A stretch of DNA of 64,000 bases from an uncultured Bacteroidales bacterium (GCA_946011725.1 CAMGBT010000001.1:1-64000); one strand, 5' to 3'; counted from the stretch's first letter, positions 1 to 9,566 are shown. Notes: a model not told the origin generated them from the letters alone. Numbers and translations are program-made.

Positions 1-130
1 CAGACCCCGAGGCAAGCCTCGAGGCTACGGGCTACAAGTGGCAGATATAAAAAATTAACACTCTCGGAAATGTATTTAACATTCCAACTGGTTTTTTACA
101 TTGACCCGTTATTTCATTGTTGAAACGAAG

Positions 131-166
131 AAACGTAGAACGTTATTTTATAATAAGTTCTACGTT
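131..166 (-). terminator. hairpin downstream of the 80-aa gene
   Basis: Arms of ten bases (132-141 and 157-166, AACGTAGAAC / GTTCTACGTT) are perfectly complementary around an AT-rich loop. On the minus strand the hairpin is followed by TTTC. It sits 16 bases past the stop of the minus-strand gene at 183, so it probably ends that transcript. The T-tract is weak. Confidence 0.5.
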
Positions 167-182
167 ATAGTGGAGTAAGCGA

Positions 183-425
183 TTAGATAGTGCGGTTGTA
201 GCGGTCGGAGGCTTGCTTCACATAGAAGCGCAGGATGGAGTATATCATCGAAGGCTCCGGCTCCATGTCGGTGCTTTCGCCCGCACCGAGCAGCAGTTCG
301 CCGGTCAAAGCCGAGGCCACTTCCAAACGTTGTTCGTAAGGCAGAGAACGGAGAGTGTTGAGCACCGCAGGGGTGAAGACGATGGGTCTATTCATAGCTT
401 GTTCGTTTTTAGAGTCGTTTGACAT
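183..425 (-). CDS. small hypothetical protein, 80 aa
   Basis: This is an 80-residue acidic cytosolic protein with no signal peptide or membrane segment. A second in-frame ATG at residue 11 (MNRPIVF...) is an equally plausible start. The protein looks helical, with a central 'LPYEQRLEVASAL' stretch and a 'YSILRFYVKQASDRY' end. Short proteins of this type seem familiar from Bacteroidales genomes, but I cannot name a family. A TAACTTTG -7 element lies about 25 bases upstream of the first ATG and a hairpin follows the stop, so the gene appears to be a single transcription unit. No function is proposed. Confidence 0.65.
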   Translation of the reverse strand: MSNDSKNEQAMNRPIVFTPAVLNTLRSLPYEQRLEVASALTGELLLGAGESTDMEPEPSMIYSILRFYVKQASDRYNRTI

Positions 426-450
426 TAGAGGTTGATTAGAGATTACACCG

Positions 451-458
451 CAAAGTTA
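451..458 (-). promoter_or_regulatory. -7 promoter element of the 80-aa gene
   Basis: The minus strand reads TAACTTTG, an exact match to the Bacteroidetes TAnnTTTG -7 element, about 25 bases before the ATG. The partner TTTG is not at the usual spacing, so the -33 half is weak. Confidence 0.55.
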
Positions 459-556
459 CGCACCCCTATGTGCAATATTTATGCTCATCTACGTTAACAA
501 ATAATAATTCGTCCGCCACCCCATCCAAACCCCACTCATTTCTCGGCCGGCGCACA

Positions 557-590
557 CAAAAGATGGCCCCGCTTTTAAGGCGGAGCCATC
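557..590 (-). terminator. intrinsic terminator of the M3 peptidase gene
   Basis: On the minus strand a GATGGCTCCGCC / GCGGGGCCATC stem closes a TTAAAA loop and is followed by TTTT. It begins 28 bases past the stop of the peptidase gene. Confidence 0.7.
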
Positions 591-617
591 GGATTGGACT
601 GCTATGTAAAAGAGAGA

Positions 618-2729
618 TTAGTCTATCAGACCGCGGCCGCGCAGCAGAGCGTCAACCGAGGGTTCGTGGCCGCGGAAGCGCACGAACAGAGTCATCGGAT
701 CTTCGCTGCCGCCCGGTTGGAGAATGTTCTCCTTGAACGATTTGGCGGTGGCGGGATCGAAGATGCCTTTCTCTTGGAAGAGTTCGAAGCCGTCAGCATC
801 GAGCACTTCAGCCCACAGGTAAGTGTAGTAACCGCAGGAGTATTCGTCGCTGCCGAAGATGTGCTTGAAGTAGGTGGGACGGTAGCGGAAGGTAAGCTCA
901 GCGGGCATACCGAGTTGTTCAGCCACTTGCTTTTCGAAGGCGGCTACGTCAACGGAGCCGTTGGGGGTGAGCTTGCCGAATTGGAGGTCGAGCAGGGCGG
1001 CGCCGCAGAGTTCGGTGGTGGCGAAGCCTTGGCCGTGGTTAGCGGCGGCCATCACCTTGTCCACCAGGGCTTGAGGAATCACTTCACCGGTTTGATAGTG
1101 GTGAGCGTATACGCTGAGCAGTTCGGGGGTGAATGCCCAGTGCTCGTGGATTTGCGAGGGCAGTTCTACGAAGTCACGGTCAACGTTGGTGCCGCTGATG
1201 CCTTTGTAGCGAGCGGTGGTGAGCATGCCGTGGAGGCCGTGGCCGAATTCATGGAACATGGTTTCAACTTCGTCGATCGACAGCAGTGCGGGGGTGTCGC
1301 CCACGGGGCGGGTGAAGTTGCCCACGTTAAATACGATAGGACGTGAGGGTGTGCCGTCGGCATTTACCCATGATTCTTTGAACACGCTCATCCACGCACC
1401 TTGGCGCTTGGACGGACGCGAGAAGTAGTCGGTCATGTACACGGCCACGTGTTCGCCGGTTTCAACGTCGGTCACGTCATACACCACCACTTCGTCGTAG
1501 TACTTGGTGGCGTTGGGCATTTCGGTGAACTTCACACCGTAGAGGCGTTCAGCCATGGTGAAGATACCTTTGCGCACGCTGTCCACCGGGAAGTAGCAGC
1601 GCAGTTCGTTCTCATCGAGAGCGTACTTATCTTGGCGCACCAGTTCGGAGTAGAAGTAGTAGTCCCACGGTTCGATGGTGATGTTGTCGCCGCGACGGTT
1701 GGCCAGCGCTTGCATTTCGGCCACTTCTTCTTTGACGCGAGCCACAGCCGGACGCCAGATTTGCATCAGCAAGTTCTCGGCAGCTTCCACGGTGTGAGCC
1801 ATCACCTTGTTGGTTTGGTAAGCGCCGTAGCAGTTGAAGCCGAGCAGGGTGGCCTTTTGAGCGCGCACTTGCAGGATGGAGTCGATCACAGGGTAGTTGT
1901 TGTACTTACCCTCGGTGGCCAGCGAAGTGTAACCTTGGTAGATTTCGCGACGGAGTTCGCGGTCTTGAGCGTATTGGAGCACCGGCAGACGGCAGGGAGC
2001 GTGCACGGTGAATGCCCACTTGCCTTGGTGGCCGCGGGCGGCGGCTTCCTCAGCAGCTACCGACACCACGTTGGCGGGCAGGCCGGCCAAGCGGGTGCTG
2101 TCCTCCACCAACACGTAGAACTCGTTGGTGGCTGCGAGCAGGTTGTTGTTGAAAGTCAGGTACAAACCGGTGAGCCGGGTGTTGAGATCTTTGAGAGCGG
2201 CTTGGCCTTCGGCATCGAGCAGAGCGCCGTTGTTCACGAAGTCCTTGTAGTACTTCTCGGTGAGCATGAATTGGTCGCGTTCGAGCTTGGCGCTGTCGGC
2301 ATACACGGCTTGGATGCGTTCAAACAGCTTGCCGTTCATAGCCACTTCGTCCTCGTGGGCCGACAGCAGCGGGTGGAACTCGGCGGCGATTTGCTGCATC
2401 TCTTCGGAGGAGTTCGATTCTTCCAACGCGCCGAACACCAGCGCTACCTTGGCGATGGTGGCGCCGGAGTTATCCAACGCCAGCACGGTGTTCTCAAAAG
2501 TGGGAGCCTCGGCATTATTGCAGATAGCCTCGATTTCGGCATTGTGCTGTTCAATACCGGCTTTCAGCGCGGGCAGATAATGTTCAGGCAGGATCTTGTC
2601 GAAGGGAGGAATCTCATACTCGTTGGTATAGTCCTCCAAGAAGGGGTTGGATTGCGCCTTGTCGGAGCAAGCCGGGGCAGCGATGGCCAAAGTGGCGGCG
2701 GCTGCCAACGTTAGCAGGGAGTACTTCAT
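618..2729 (-). CDS. dcp: M3-family metallopeptidase (peptidyl-dipeptidase Dcp type), probable lipoprotein
   Basis: The 703-aa product is a zinc peptidase of the M3 (thimet oligopeptidase/Dcp) family, which trims peptides to di- or oligopeptides. The zinc motif HEFGH is near residue 492, followed by the usual downstream acidic helix, and the C-terminal YSCGYYTYLWAEVLDADGFE block is typical of Dcp. I chose the start at MKYSLLTLAAAATLA because it opens a signal peptide ending in APACSDK, a probable lipobox cysteine. An upstream in-frame extension is arginine-rich and overlaps the promoter and a repeat. The length agrees with the family (about 680-720). It is predicted to be periplasmic and membrane-anchored. 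It is monocistronic, with its own promoter and terminator. Confidence 0.93.
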   Translation of the reverse strand: MKYSLLTLAAAATLAIAAPACSDKAQSNPFLEDYTNEYEIPPFDKILPEHYLPALKAGIEQHNAEIEAICNNAEAPTFENTVLALDNSGATIAKVALVFGALEESNSSEEMQQIAAEFHPLLSAHEDEVAMNGKLFERIQAVYADSAKLERDQFMLTEKYYKDFVNNGALLDAEGQAALKDLNTRLTGLYLTFNNNLLAATNEFYVLVEDSTRLAGLPANVVSVAAEEAAARGHQGKWAFTVHAPCRLPVLQYAQDRELRREIYQGYTSLATEGKYNNYPVIDSILQVRAQKATLLGFNCYGAYQTNKVMAHTVEAAENLLMQIWRPAVARVKEEVAEMQALANRRGDNITIEPWDYYFYSELVRQDKYALDENELRCYFPVDSVRKGIFTMAERLYGVKFTEMPNATKYYDEVVVYDVTDVETGEHVAVYMTDYFSRPSKRQGAWMSVFKESWVNADGTPSRPIVFNVGNFTRPVGDTPALLSIDEVETMFHEFGHGLHGMLTTARYKGISGTNVDRDFVELPSQIHEHWAFTPELLSVYAHHYQTGEVIPQALVDKVMAAANHGQGFATTELCGAALLDLQFGKLTPNGSVDVAAFEKQVAEQLGMPAELTFRYRPTYFKHIFGSDEYSCGYYTYLWAEVLDADGFELFQEKGIFDPATAKSFKENILQPGGSEDPMTLFVRFRGHEPSVDALLRGRGLID

Positions 2730-2758
2730 GTTAGGTATTATAGGTGAAAATTTTGCGG

Positions 2759-2789
2759 CAAAGATAAGCAAAATTTCCCAATAATCAAA
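2759..2789 (-). promoter_or_regulatory. promoter of the M3 peptidase gene
   Basis: The minus strand has TTTG (2786-2789), a 19-base spacer and TATCTTTG (2759-2766), about 30 bases before the ATG at 2729. It matches the TTTG/TAnnTTTG Bacteroidetes consensus. Confidence 0.75.
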
Positions 2790-2837
2790 ACAATTCGCAA
2801 AAAATCGCACCGCGCGCGCCCCGCCGCGCCGCTTGAC

Positions 2838-2878
2838 CGAGCAAGGGCTCAGAGTCGTGTGCAAAAAGGCTCCGCGCG
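2838..2878 (+). repeat. dual-hairpin interspersed element, copy 1
   Basis: This 41-base element has two small hairpins in tandem: CGAGC-AAGG-GCTC, then GAGTC-loop-GGCTCC with a loop containing GTGCAAAAA. It is nearly identical to the element at 9718-9758 and related to those at 17621, 23974 and 24071. It lies between divergent promoters. Confidence 0.75.
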
Positions 2879-2928
2879 GCCCCCCATCCGTGCTTTTTGT
2901 AAAAAAATGCGAAAAATACGCGGGTAAA

Positions 2929-2960
2929 TTTGGTTATGCTGTAATATTTTTGTAAATTTG
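2929..2960 (+). promoter_or_regulatory. promoter of the 715-aa multi-HTH gene
   Basis: TTTG (2929-2932), a 20-base spacer and TAAATTTG (2953-2960), with the ATG 18 bases further on. The leader would be about 10-14 nt, too short for a normal ribosome-binding site. Confidence 0.8.
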
Positions 2961-2978
2961 CGGTATTAAATCAATACC

Positions 2979-5126
2979 ATGGTTACAGTAAACACAATTA
3001 TCACTGATCTTGCCGTAGAAAACGGCCTCTCGCGGCGCACTCTCAATGTCTGTGCCGCCGCCGGCATCGACACCATCGGAAAGTTGCTCACAATGGACGA
3101 CTCCCAGCTGCTTCACCTGCGCAACTGCGGCCGCCACACTCAGCTGCAGCTCAGCACCTTGCGCGACAAGTACATCTATCTGGAGCACTCATCCACCGCC
3201 GAAGCCGCCCAGCAGTCGGCCGCCCCTCTACAGTTAGAATTCGATTTAGGAAGCCTGTCGGAGCCGCCTACGCCGTTGCCACAATCGCCCGTGTTGCTTA
3301 TGAACTTGCAGACGTGTTATCAGCGTCTCTTTCGCCAAATGAGCATCCGCGCTTGCAATGTCATGCGCGAATACGTTGACTTCCGTTCCGTCTTGCCCAT
3401 CCTCGAAGGCCGCTGTGTGCCGAATTTCGCCACCTTGCAACATTGCGGCGAGAAGACCGTGCAGGAAATCAACAAAATGTTGGACGCATTCAGCGTGCTG
3501 TATCATGACGAACTCGAACGCTTCAGGAGTTGTGGCCACACTATTGAATACATACATGACTACTTTAGTTTACGCTACTCATTCTTGAGCCACGACGATT
3601 GCTTGATGTTGGCCCGTGAGTATGGCTTGGACAAACCTTTACCGCTGCTTTTCCTGGTTGAGCGATATATCTGCAATAGCAACAACAATTGCGCCGTCTT
3701 TCTGCGCGAACATTACGGCTTCGAGCCCGATGGCAAGTGCCATTCTCTGGCCGAGATCGCCAACAAATATCACCTCACACGCGAACGCGTGCGTCAAGTG
3801 CTGGTGCATGGTTTGCAGTTGCCACCGTCCATTGGCGAATTGATTGAAGCGCGTGCCGCCATTTTTGTTGCCGACGTGTATGGTGGCACCGATCCGCTTT
3901 GGGCGCAGTTGGCCCGGGAGAATCACCTGCCTGATTTAAGTGTGCTTCAGCTTATGGCTTTGGTAGCGGCGGTCAAGCCCGAGTATATGATTCAGACCAT
4001 CACCGGCACGCCGTTCATTTACCTGGTGCGACGACGCCTCCTCTCCAACATTCAGGTGATGAACACTTTCAAACGGCTCCGCCAACCGATCGACAATCGC
4101 CACACCGCCGATGTGGAAATCGACATTATGAAGGTGCTCAAAGAGGTCAACTCCGGCCCATTACACGAGCGTGTCGAAGCCATCCTCCCCATCTTCATCG
4201 ATCCCTTGCTCGCCATCGACGGAGTGGAACACCTCGGCAACGGACGCTTAGTGTCGCACCCCAACCGCTACGCCCCCCAGAAGCTAATCGTGGACGCATT
4301 GCATACCCTCGGCCGCGATTCCACCTTGGAGCAAATCCAAAACGAGATTGCACGCCAACACGGCACATCGCCCATCAAAAATTTGCAGTCGCTCCACGCC
4401 TACATCCTGCGCAACGATCAAGTCACCCCCATCGGCCGCTCCGGCCGATACATCCTCAGAAATTGGGACAACTACTTCACCGGCTCCATCACCGACTTCA
4501 TCGCCCTCTATTTGGAGCAGGTCGACTCGCCGCTGACCCCCGCCGACATCGCCGCACACGTGATTAAAACTTACCCCAATACCACCTCTTCCGGCGTGGT
4601 GGCGCTCATGTACCTCGATGCCCGCAAACGCTTTGTGTCATTCCGCGGCGGTCGTTATGGCCTCAGCAACAAGCAATATCAAGGCGATTGGCAAGTGAAT
4701 ACCACCCCGCGTAGCGGTCGCTCATTCGCTGACCGGTTACGTGAGTTTAAATCTTTCGTGGACGAACACGGCTACATCCCTTACGGCTCAAACCCCGAAA
4801 CCGGCAGCCATATCGCCCACTGGATTTACAACATTAAGAATAATGTGCTCGCCCCAACCAATGATGAACTGCAGCAGTTTAACGATTACATAGCCCGCAC
4901 CGCCCACTTGCCGCAAAACTACAGCGAACTCTGTCTGCACAATGTCATTCAGCGCATCCGCCAAGTGGTGGAAGACACCGGCCAACTGCCCTCGCGTGCG
5001 GCATATCCCATAGAAGTGGATTGGCTCAACCGCTTGCTCAAAGGCAAGGTGCAATTCACCCCGAATAAGCAGCGATGGTGGGACGAATTGCGCACATTCC
5101 TGCAGGAGCGCGGCCTGCTTAAGTAA
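2979..5126 (+). CDS. multi-HTH protein with RpoA-CTD-like and sigma region 4-like domains
   Basis: This 715-aa cytosolic protein has no named family that I recognise. Residues 1-65 resemble the helix-hairpin-helix fold of the RNA polymerase alpha C-terminal domain (GLSRRTLNVCAAAGIDTIGK...LLHLRNCG), and a degenerate second copy is at about 105-190 (FATLQHCGEKTVQEIN). Residues 255-285 carry a sigma-70 region 4.2-like helix-turn-helix (EIANKYHLTRERVRQVL). Two winged-helix or HARE-HTH-like segments follow at about 430-480 and 500-565. The C-terminus (about 580-715) has a helicase-associated-domain-like pattern (FVDEHGYIPYGS...HWIY). The combination suggests DNA or RNA polymerase contact, but that is inference. 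It is monocistronic with a strong promoter and a shared terminator. Confidence 0.8.
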   Translation: MVTVNTIITDLAVENGLSRRTLNVCAAAGIDTIGKLLTMDDSQLLHLRNCGRHTQLQLSTLRDKYIYLEHSSTAEAAQQSAAPLQLEFDLGSLSEPPTPLPQSPVLLMNLQTCYQRLFRQMSIRACNVMREYVDFRSVLPILEGRCVPNFATLQHCGEKTVQEINKMLDAFSVLYHDELERFRSCGHTIEYIHDYFSLRYSFLSHDDCLMLAREYGLDKPLPLLFLVERYICNSNNNCAVFLREHYGFEPDGKCHSLAEIANKYHLTRERVRQVLVHGLQLPPSIGELIEARAAIFVADVYGGTDPLWAQLARENHLPDLSVLQLMALVAAVKPEYMIQTITGTPFIYLVRRRLLSNIQVMNTFKRLRQPIDNRHTADVEIDIMKVLKEVNSGPLHERVEAILPIFIDPLLAIDGVEHLGNGRLVSHPNRYAPQKLIVDALHTLGRDSTLEQIQNEIARQHGTSPIKNLQSLHAYILRNDQVTPIGRSGRYILRNWDNYFTGSITDFIALYLEQVDSPLTPADIAAHVIKTYPNTTSSGVVALMYLDARKRFVSFRGGRYGLSNKQYQGDWQVNTTPRSGRSFADRLREFKSFVDEHGYIPYGSNPETGSHIAHWIYNIKNNVLAPTNDELQQFNDYIARTAHLPQNYSELCLHNVIQRIRQVVEDTGQLPSRAAYPIEVDWLNRLLKGKVQFTPNKQRWWDELRTFLQERGLLK

Positions 5127-5162
5127 CAAAGCGGAGCACCACGATGGTGGCGCTCCGCTTTG
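5127..5162. terminator. bidirectional terminator between convergent genes
   Basis: A long inverted repeat (CAAAGCGGAGC at 5127-5137 with GCTCCGCTTTG at 5152-5162) continues inward with only one mismatch to a three-base loop. It starts directly after the plus-strand stop and lies just past the minus-strand stop at 5181, so it can end transcription from both sides. Confidence 0.75.
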
Positions 5163-5180
5163 ACTATGTAAGAGTGTATA

Positions 5181-8100
5181 TTACTGAATCACAATACGTT
5201 GCACGGCTGTGCCGGTCACTACCACGTAGCAACCCGGTGTCAACGTAACGCTCGAGCCGCTGTACAGCAGGCGGCCGTCGACGCCGTACACGCGGCCTTC
5301 GCCTTCGAAGCGGATGCTGCCGCCTTCCACGGTGAAGTCAGGTGCTACTGCGGCATCGATGGCGCTATCGGCCTTCACACTTACTTCCGCCGCAGCCGAT
5401 CGGCGCGATTCCTCGCCATCGTACACGGCGCAAACGGTGTAGGCATACATGCCGTCGCTCAAGTCGTTGTCGGTCAGCGAGCGTTCGTCCGCCTCAGCTT
5501 GGTAAATCAGCTCGCCGTTGCGGTAAATATTGTAGCCCGACGGCTCGCGGCCAAGGCTGTAGCTGGTGTATTGGAAGTCGTCGAACAGCATGCCCAAGGC
5601 GTTGTAGCCCTCGTATTGGATGGCGAAGCGCACTGTGCCCTCGGGCACGGTGAAATGGTAGGCGGTCCAAGCCGATGAACTGTTCTGCGCACCCTGCTGG
5701 TTGAGTTGGATGAAATGCTCACCATCGCGTGAGAAGTATACATTGAAATGCTCGGTCACTTCCTCGGTCACTGCGCGACCGTAGAAGGTAATCACTTGGC
5801 GCGAGCCGTCCAACTCGGGCGAGATCAGCCAATCGTCGTTGGCATCGCCGTAAGCCTGCCATACGGCAAACGCTTGCTTGCCCGAGTGGCATTCCAAGCC
5901 CACCGCCGGAGTGGTTTGCTCCGGCGCGAACACTATGAACGCTTGCAGCTCATCGCTGTTGGGCCAAGTCACATCGAAGCCGTTGGCGCTCACCGGCGCG
6001 TTCGGCAGCAGGTCGTGGTCTTCCACAATCCACCGGCCCACGTTGTCGATGGCGAACGCCTCGTAGCTCTCCACATCGTCGGTGATGACGCTGATGATGT
6101 CGGAGCGGTCAGGTTCGCCCCAGCTGATTTCCACGGAGCCGGAACTGAGGTACTCGGCGCTGAGGGTCGACACCCACGGCAGATTCTGCGCTCCCACGGC
6201 CACTTGCAACCACCCGTGATTGTTGCCGGTCAGCTCGTCGTCGGTGGTGATAGCTGCGTGTAGGGTCACATCGCTCAGAGCCATACGGTCGGCGGCGGTG
6301 AAGCGCATGGCGGCTTGGTGTGATGCGCCGGCGGCGATGGCGGGCAGTTCGGCGGTGTCGACGGTGTTGCCGTTGGCATACAGCACTAACTTGCTGCCGG
6401 CGGCGAAGTCGCTGCTGCCGATGTTCTCCACGTTCACGGTGTACGCGGTGCTCACGCCCGGTTGGATCTCCAACGGTCCGCTGATGCCGGCCACGCACAG
6501 GTCGCTCTCGGGCATCGACCCGGTGATGGTGAGTTGGTCGAGGTACACATTGTTGCCGCTGGCCGAGGCTATGTTGGCGAAAATCACCAACTTAACATCC
6601 GGCCGGCCGGCTGCCGCGCTGAGGTCGGCGGTGATGGCCTGCCAACCGTTGGCATCGGCCTTGGCGTAATGCTTGTCAGCTAACATTTCGCGCGTGCCGT
6701 CGGCAAGTTGGTAGCCTAACTGCACGTAGGTGCCGGCATCGTAAGTCGAGGCGCGATAGAGTTGGATAGTGGCTGTGGGCGCGGCCGATTGGCTGAAATC
6801 AATCTGCGGCGACAGGTAGTAACCGCTGCCGCTGTTGGAATAGTAGCCGCACTCGCATTTGAGCATGCCGGCGCCGTCCATGCCGAGCACGAACGGGTCG
6901 TAGCCGGTGCCCACCACGCTCCACGACACGCTCTCAGCCTCGCTCACCCACGGGGTGTTCTGCATCGTTTGGTTGAGCCATGTCTCGGCAAAGGGTAGGG
7001 GATAAGCTGCGCCCACGGAGATGCCTTCGGTCAAAGCCGATTCGCCGGTGCCGTTCGGACAGAACGCTTCCACACGATAGTATACGCGCCCTTGCGCCTT
7101 GGTAAGGTCGGCGCCGGGGTTAGTGTCGGTGAAGGTGGTGGTGCGCAAGTTGTCGGCCACGGTGGTGTACACCGCGTCGCTCACGCGCGTCACGCGGTAC
7201 GAGGCGTTCTCGCCCACAATGGTGCGGCCGTAGCTGTCCACGCCGTCCTCCGGCGCTTCCCACCGCAGCACCACGTAGCCGTTGGCATTCACCTCGGCTT
7301 GCAATTCTTGCGGTGCGCCCGGGATACCTTCGCCCAAGTCGAGCACCACTTTCGCCGCGATACTCGAGCCCACGGAGTTGCTCGCCGTAAGCGTGTAGGA
7401 GTTATAGCCGGGGATGGCCGCGGGGTCGGCCCACTCTACGGCTTGCCCCGGGGTGAGGTCGTCCACCACCTCGAGCGGCTCGGCGCTCACTCCTTTATAT
7501 ATTGTGAGCGACAGCGGCTCGGTGGCGCTGAGCGCTTGGCCGGTGGCCGTCTTGGTGGGCATGGTCAGATGCAGGGTCACGCCGCTGTGTGCGGTCTCGG
7601 TGGCTGTGGCATCGGATATCGATGCCGGCACACCGCCGTCGCCCACCTCGGTGATGGTGATGTTGTCGATGCTCAGGTGCTCGCTCACCGTGGTCAAGTT
7701 GTGGAAGCCCACATACCGTTGGCCGGGCTCGGCCACAAAGTCAATCTCCACGCGCACCGGCTCCAACCACTTGGCTTGAATGATGCGGTCGGACAGTACT
7801 CGGCTCTGGCCATCCACTGTGGGCTGCTCGCCAATGGTTACCACCAAGTGGTTGTCGTAGCCGTTATAGCCGTAAGCATCGAAGGCAAGGCGGTACACCT
7901 TGCTGCCGTCGAAGGCCATCGCCGGAGTAATCAACCAGTCGTCGGCCGGGTAACCGTAGTTGCCCAACCCGCCGAAGTAGAATGCAGCATAGTACTCGTT
8001 GTCCCAGTGCCACACGGGGTTGTAGAACGAATCACCATTGTCGTCGCCATTTGCGTCGATGTTGAAGAAATTGTCGAACGCAGCCTGCGAATCGAAGCTC

Positions 8101-9566
8101 TCGCGCCACGGCAGCGCGCGGTCTTGGCCGGCAATCTGCCACTGCGAATAGCCGCGATCGCTCTGCTTACCGCCGACGGTTGCCGTCACGTAATAGCGCA
8201 CGTTGCCCATCGGCTCGGCGATGTCATCGGTGAAGGTAGTGGCGGAGATGCCGTCGGCCACCACGCGGCCGCTCGGCTGAATCACTACCCGATAAGTCAC
8301 TTCCGCCGGATCAATGTACCCGCCGGAAGTGCCCTCCGTGGGAGCATCCCACGATATGGTGGCGCGGTGGCGCAGCTCATCAAGCGTGAAGCTCACGTTG
8401 GCCGGCGCCGTGGGCGTGTCAGCGCCGAAGAAGTTAGTGGCCGAATTGGTTACGCTTCGTTGGCCGTTGGCCGTAAGCGTCACATTCACAGTGTGATTGC
8501 CCGGCTCGGCCACCGCAATGTCCACGCTGAATGCGCTGCCGGCCTCGGCCGAGGTGGTGGAGTAGGGTGCCCCATCCAAGCTAATCTCAATGCCCACCGA
8601 TCCGCACAGCGCAGCCTGGTGGTAAGTATGATCGGGAACGGTGAACTGCAGTCGGGCCGTTTGGCTCATTGGAGCCGTTGGCGCAAACTGCAAGTCAGCC
8701 AACTCATCCGGCGCCTCAGGGTGCGAGTTCACGATGCCCAACGCGCAAATTTGCTCGTCATTATAGTGCGGCACCACCACAGTGGCCGCGCCGGTGGTCA
8801 AGTCCACCTCCATCAGCGCCGACACCGACGTCTCGCGCCACGTGTCGGCCGAGGTGAAGCCCTTCATCACCCAGAACAGGCGGTTCGAGCGATAGTCGAA
8901 CGTGGCCGACTGCGTGATGTCATTCGGTTGGTATCCCGTAGGACCCACGTCCTCTCGCGCGCCCGTGTTCTTATTTATCTTGCACAACGTGCCGGTGTTG
9001 CTGATGCCCCACAACTGGCCGTAAGCATCAGCCGCCAGCCCGCACATGAAGCCCGTCGAAGCGATGCGAGTAAACTCGCCCGTCTCCGTGTCGATGCTGC
9101 ACAACCAGCCCGAGTCAGTATTGCCAAACGGCCGAGTCGACGCATACAGCGTACCCGTAGTGTGGTCGTAAGTCAAGTCCCCCGCAATCGTCAGGTCGTT
9201 CATCTTCCCAAGCGACACGTTCTTCTCCAACTCCCACGTAGTGGCATCATACACCTTGAAAAACGTTTCATACTCGCGGTACGAACCGCTCACATTGATG
9301 CAATAATACTTGCCATTAGCATACACACCACTATTGCCCACATTCTCATACTGGTCAATAGTCGACGCAATCGGCGTGATTCCATCCGCCGCATCCGTCG
9401 TAAAACGATAGAACCCAAACCTTGGGGTCAAATCATTGTTCCAATTGTAATCGTAAGTCAAGTACCCGATAAAACTGACCTTGCCAACCTCCTCGGCACT
9501 CGCCCCCACAGTACAGACTCCTGCGGCCACGATTCCAATCAAGTGTGCGAGAAACAATCTCTTCAT
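5181..9566 (-). CDS. large secreted protein with fibronectin III and choice-of-anchor J domains
   Basis: The 1461-aa product begins with a signal peptide (MKRLFLAHLIGIVAAGVCTVGASA). I chose this ATG because the in-frame extension upstream is glycine/arginine low-complexity sequence over a C-rich tract and the promoter. Residues 30-330 look like a repeat or propeller domain. Several fibronectin III-like modules follow (for example PGAPQELQAEV...YVVLRWEAPE). There are three galactose-binding-like 'choice-of-anchor J' segments with the DDWLISPE/DDWLITPA signature, at about 560-700, 930-1070 and 1240-1390. The last 80 residues (GRVYGVDGRLLYSG...GCYVVVTG) resemble a type IX secretion C-terminal signal. 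The protein is probably surface-exposed or released, perhaps binding glycans or protein. The substrate is unknown. Confidence 0.85.
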   Translation of the reverse strand: MKRLFLAHLIGIVAAGVCTVGASAEEVGKVSFIGYLTYDYNWNNDLTPRFGFYRFTTDAADGITPIASTIDQYENVGNSGVYANGKYYCINVSGSYREYETFFKVYDATTWELEKNVSLGKMNDLTIAGDLTYDHTTGTLYASTRPFGNTDSGWLCSIDTETGEFTRIASTGFMCGLAADAYGQLWGISNTGTLCKINKNTGAREDVGPTGYQPNDITQSATFDYRSNRLFWVMKGFTSADTWRETSVSALMEVDLTTGAATVVVPHYNDEQICALGIVNSHPEAPDELADLQFAPTAPMSQTARLQFTVPDHTYHQAALCGSVGIEISLDGAPYSTTSAEAGSAFSVDIAVAEPGNHTVNVTLTANGQRSVTNSATNFFGADTPTAPANVSFTLDELRHRATISWDAPTEGTSGGYIDPAEVTYRVVIQPSGRVVADGISATTFTDDIAEPMGNVRYYVTATVGGKQSDRGYSQWQIAGQDRALPWRESFDSQAAFDNFFNIDANGDDNGDSFYNPVWHWDNEYYAAFYFGGLGNYGYPADDWLITPAMAFDGSKVYRLAFDAYGYNGYDNHLVVTIGEQPTVDGQSRVLSDRIIQAKWLEPVRVEIDFVAEPGQRYVGFHNLTTVSEHLSIDNITITEVGDGGVPASISDATATETAHSGVTLHLTMPTKTATGQALSATEPLSLTIYKGVSAEPLEVVDDLTPGQAVEWADPAAIPGYNSYTLTASNSVGSSIAAKVVLDLGEGIPGAPQELQAEVNANGYVVLRWEAPEDGVDSYGRTIVGENASYRVTRVSDAVYTTVADNLRTTTFTDTNPGADLTKAQGRVYYRVEAFCPNGTGESALTEGISVGAAYPLPFAETWLNQTMQNTPWVSEAESVSWSVVGTGYDPFVLGMDGAGMLKCECGYYSNSGSGYYLSPQIDFSQSAAPTATIQLYRASTYDAGTYVQLGYQLADGTREMLADKHYAKADANGWQAITADLSAAAGRPDVKLVIFANIASASGNNVYLDQLTITGSMPESDLCVAGISGPLEIQPGVSTAYTVNVENIGSSDFAAGSKLVLYANGNTVDTAELPAIAAGASHQAAMRFTAADRMALSDVTLHAAITTDDELTGNNHGWLQVAVGAQNLPWVSTLSAEYLSSGSVEISWGEPDRSDIISVITDDVESYEAFAIDNVGRWIVEDHDLLPNAPVSANGFDVTWPNSDELQAFIVFAPEQTTPAVGLECHSGKQAFAVWQAYGDANDDWLISPELDGSRQVITFYGRAVTEEVTEHFNVYFSRDGEHFIQLNQQGAQNSSSAWTAYHFTVPEGTVRFAIQYEGYNALGMLFDDFQYTSYSLGREPSGYNIYRNGELIYQAEADERSLTDNDLSDGMYAYTVCAVYDGEESRRSAAAEVSVKADSAIDAAVAPDFTVEGGSIRFEGEGRVYGVDGRLLYSGSSVTLTPGCYVVVTGTAVQRIVIQ

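Noticed and set aside
1401..2714. 437-codon plus-strand frame opposite the M3 peptidase
   Set aside because: It is a shadow of the HEFGH-containing peptidase gene, with biased composition and no promoter or family.
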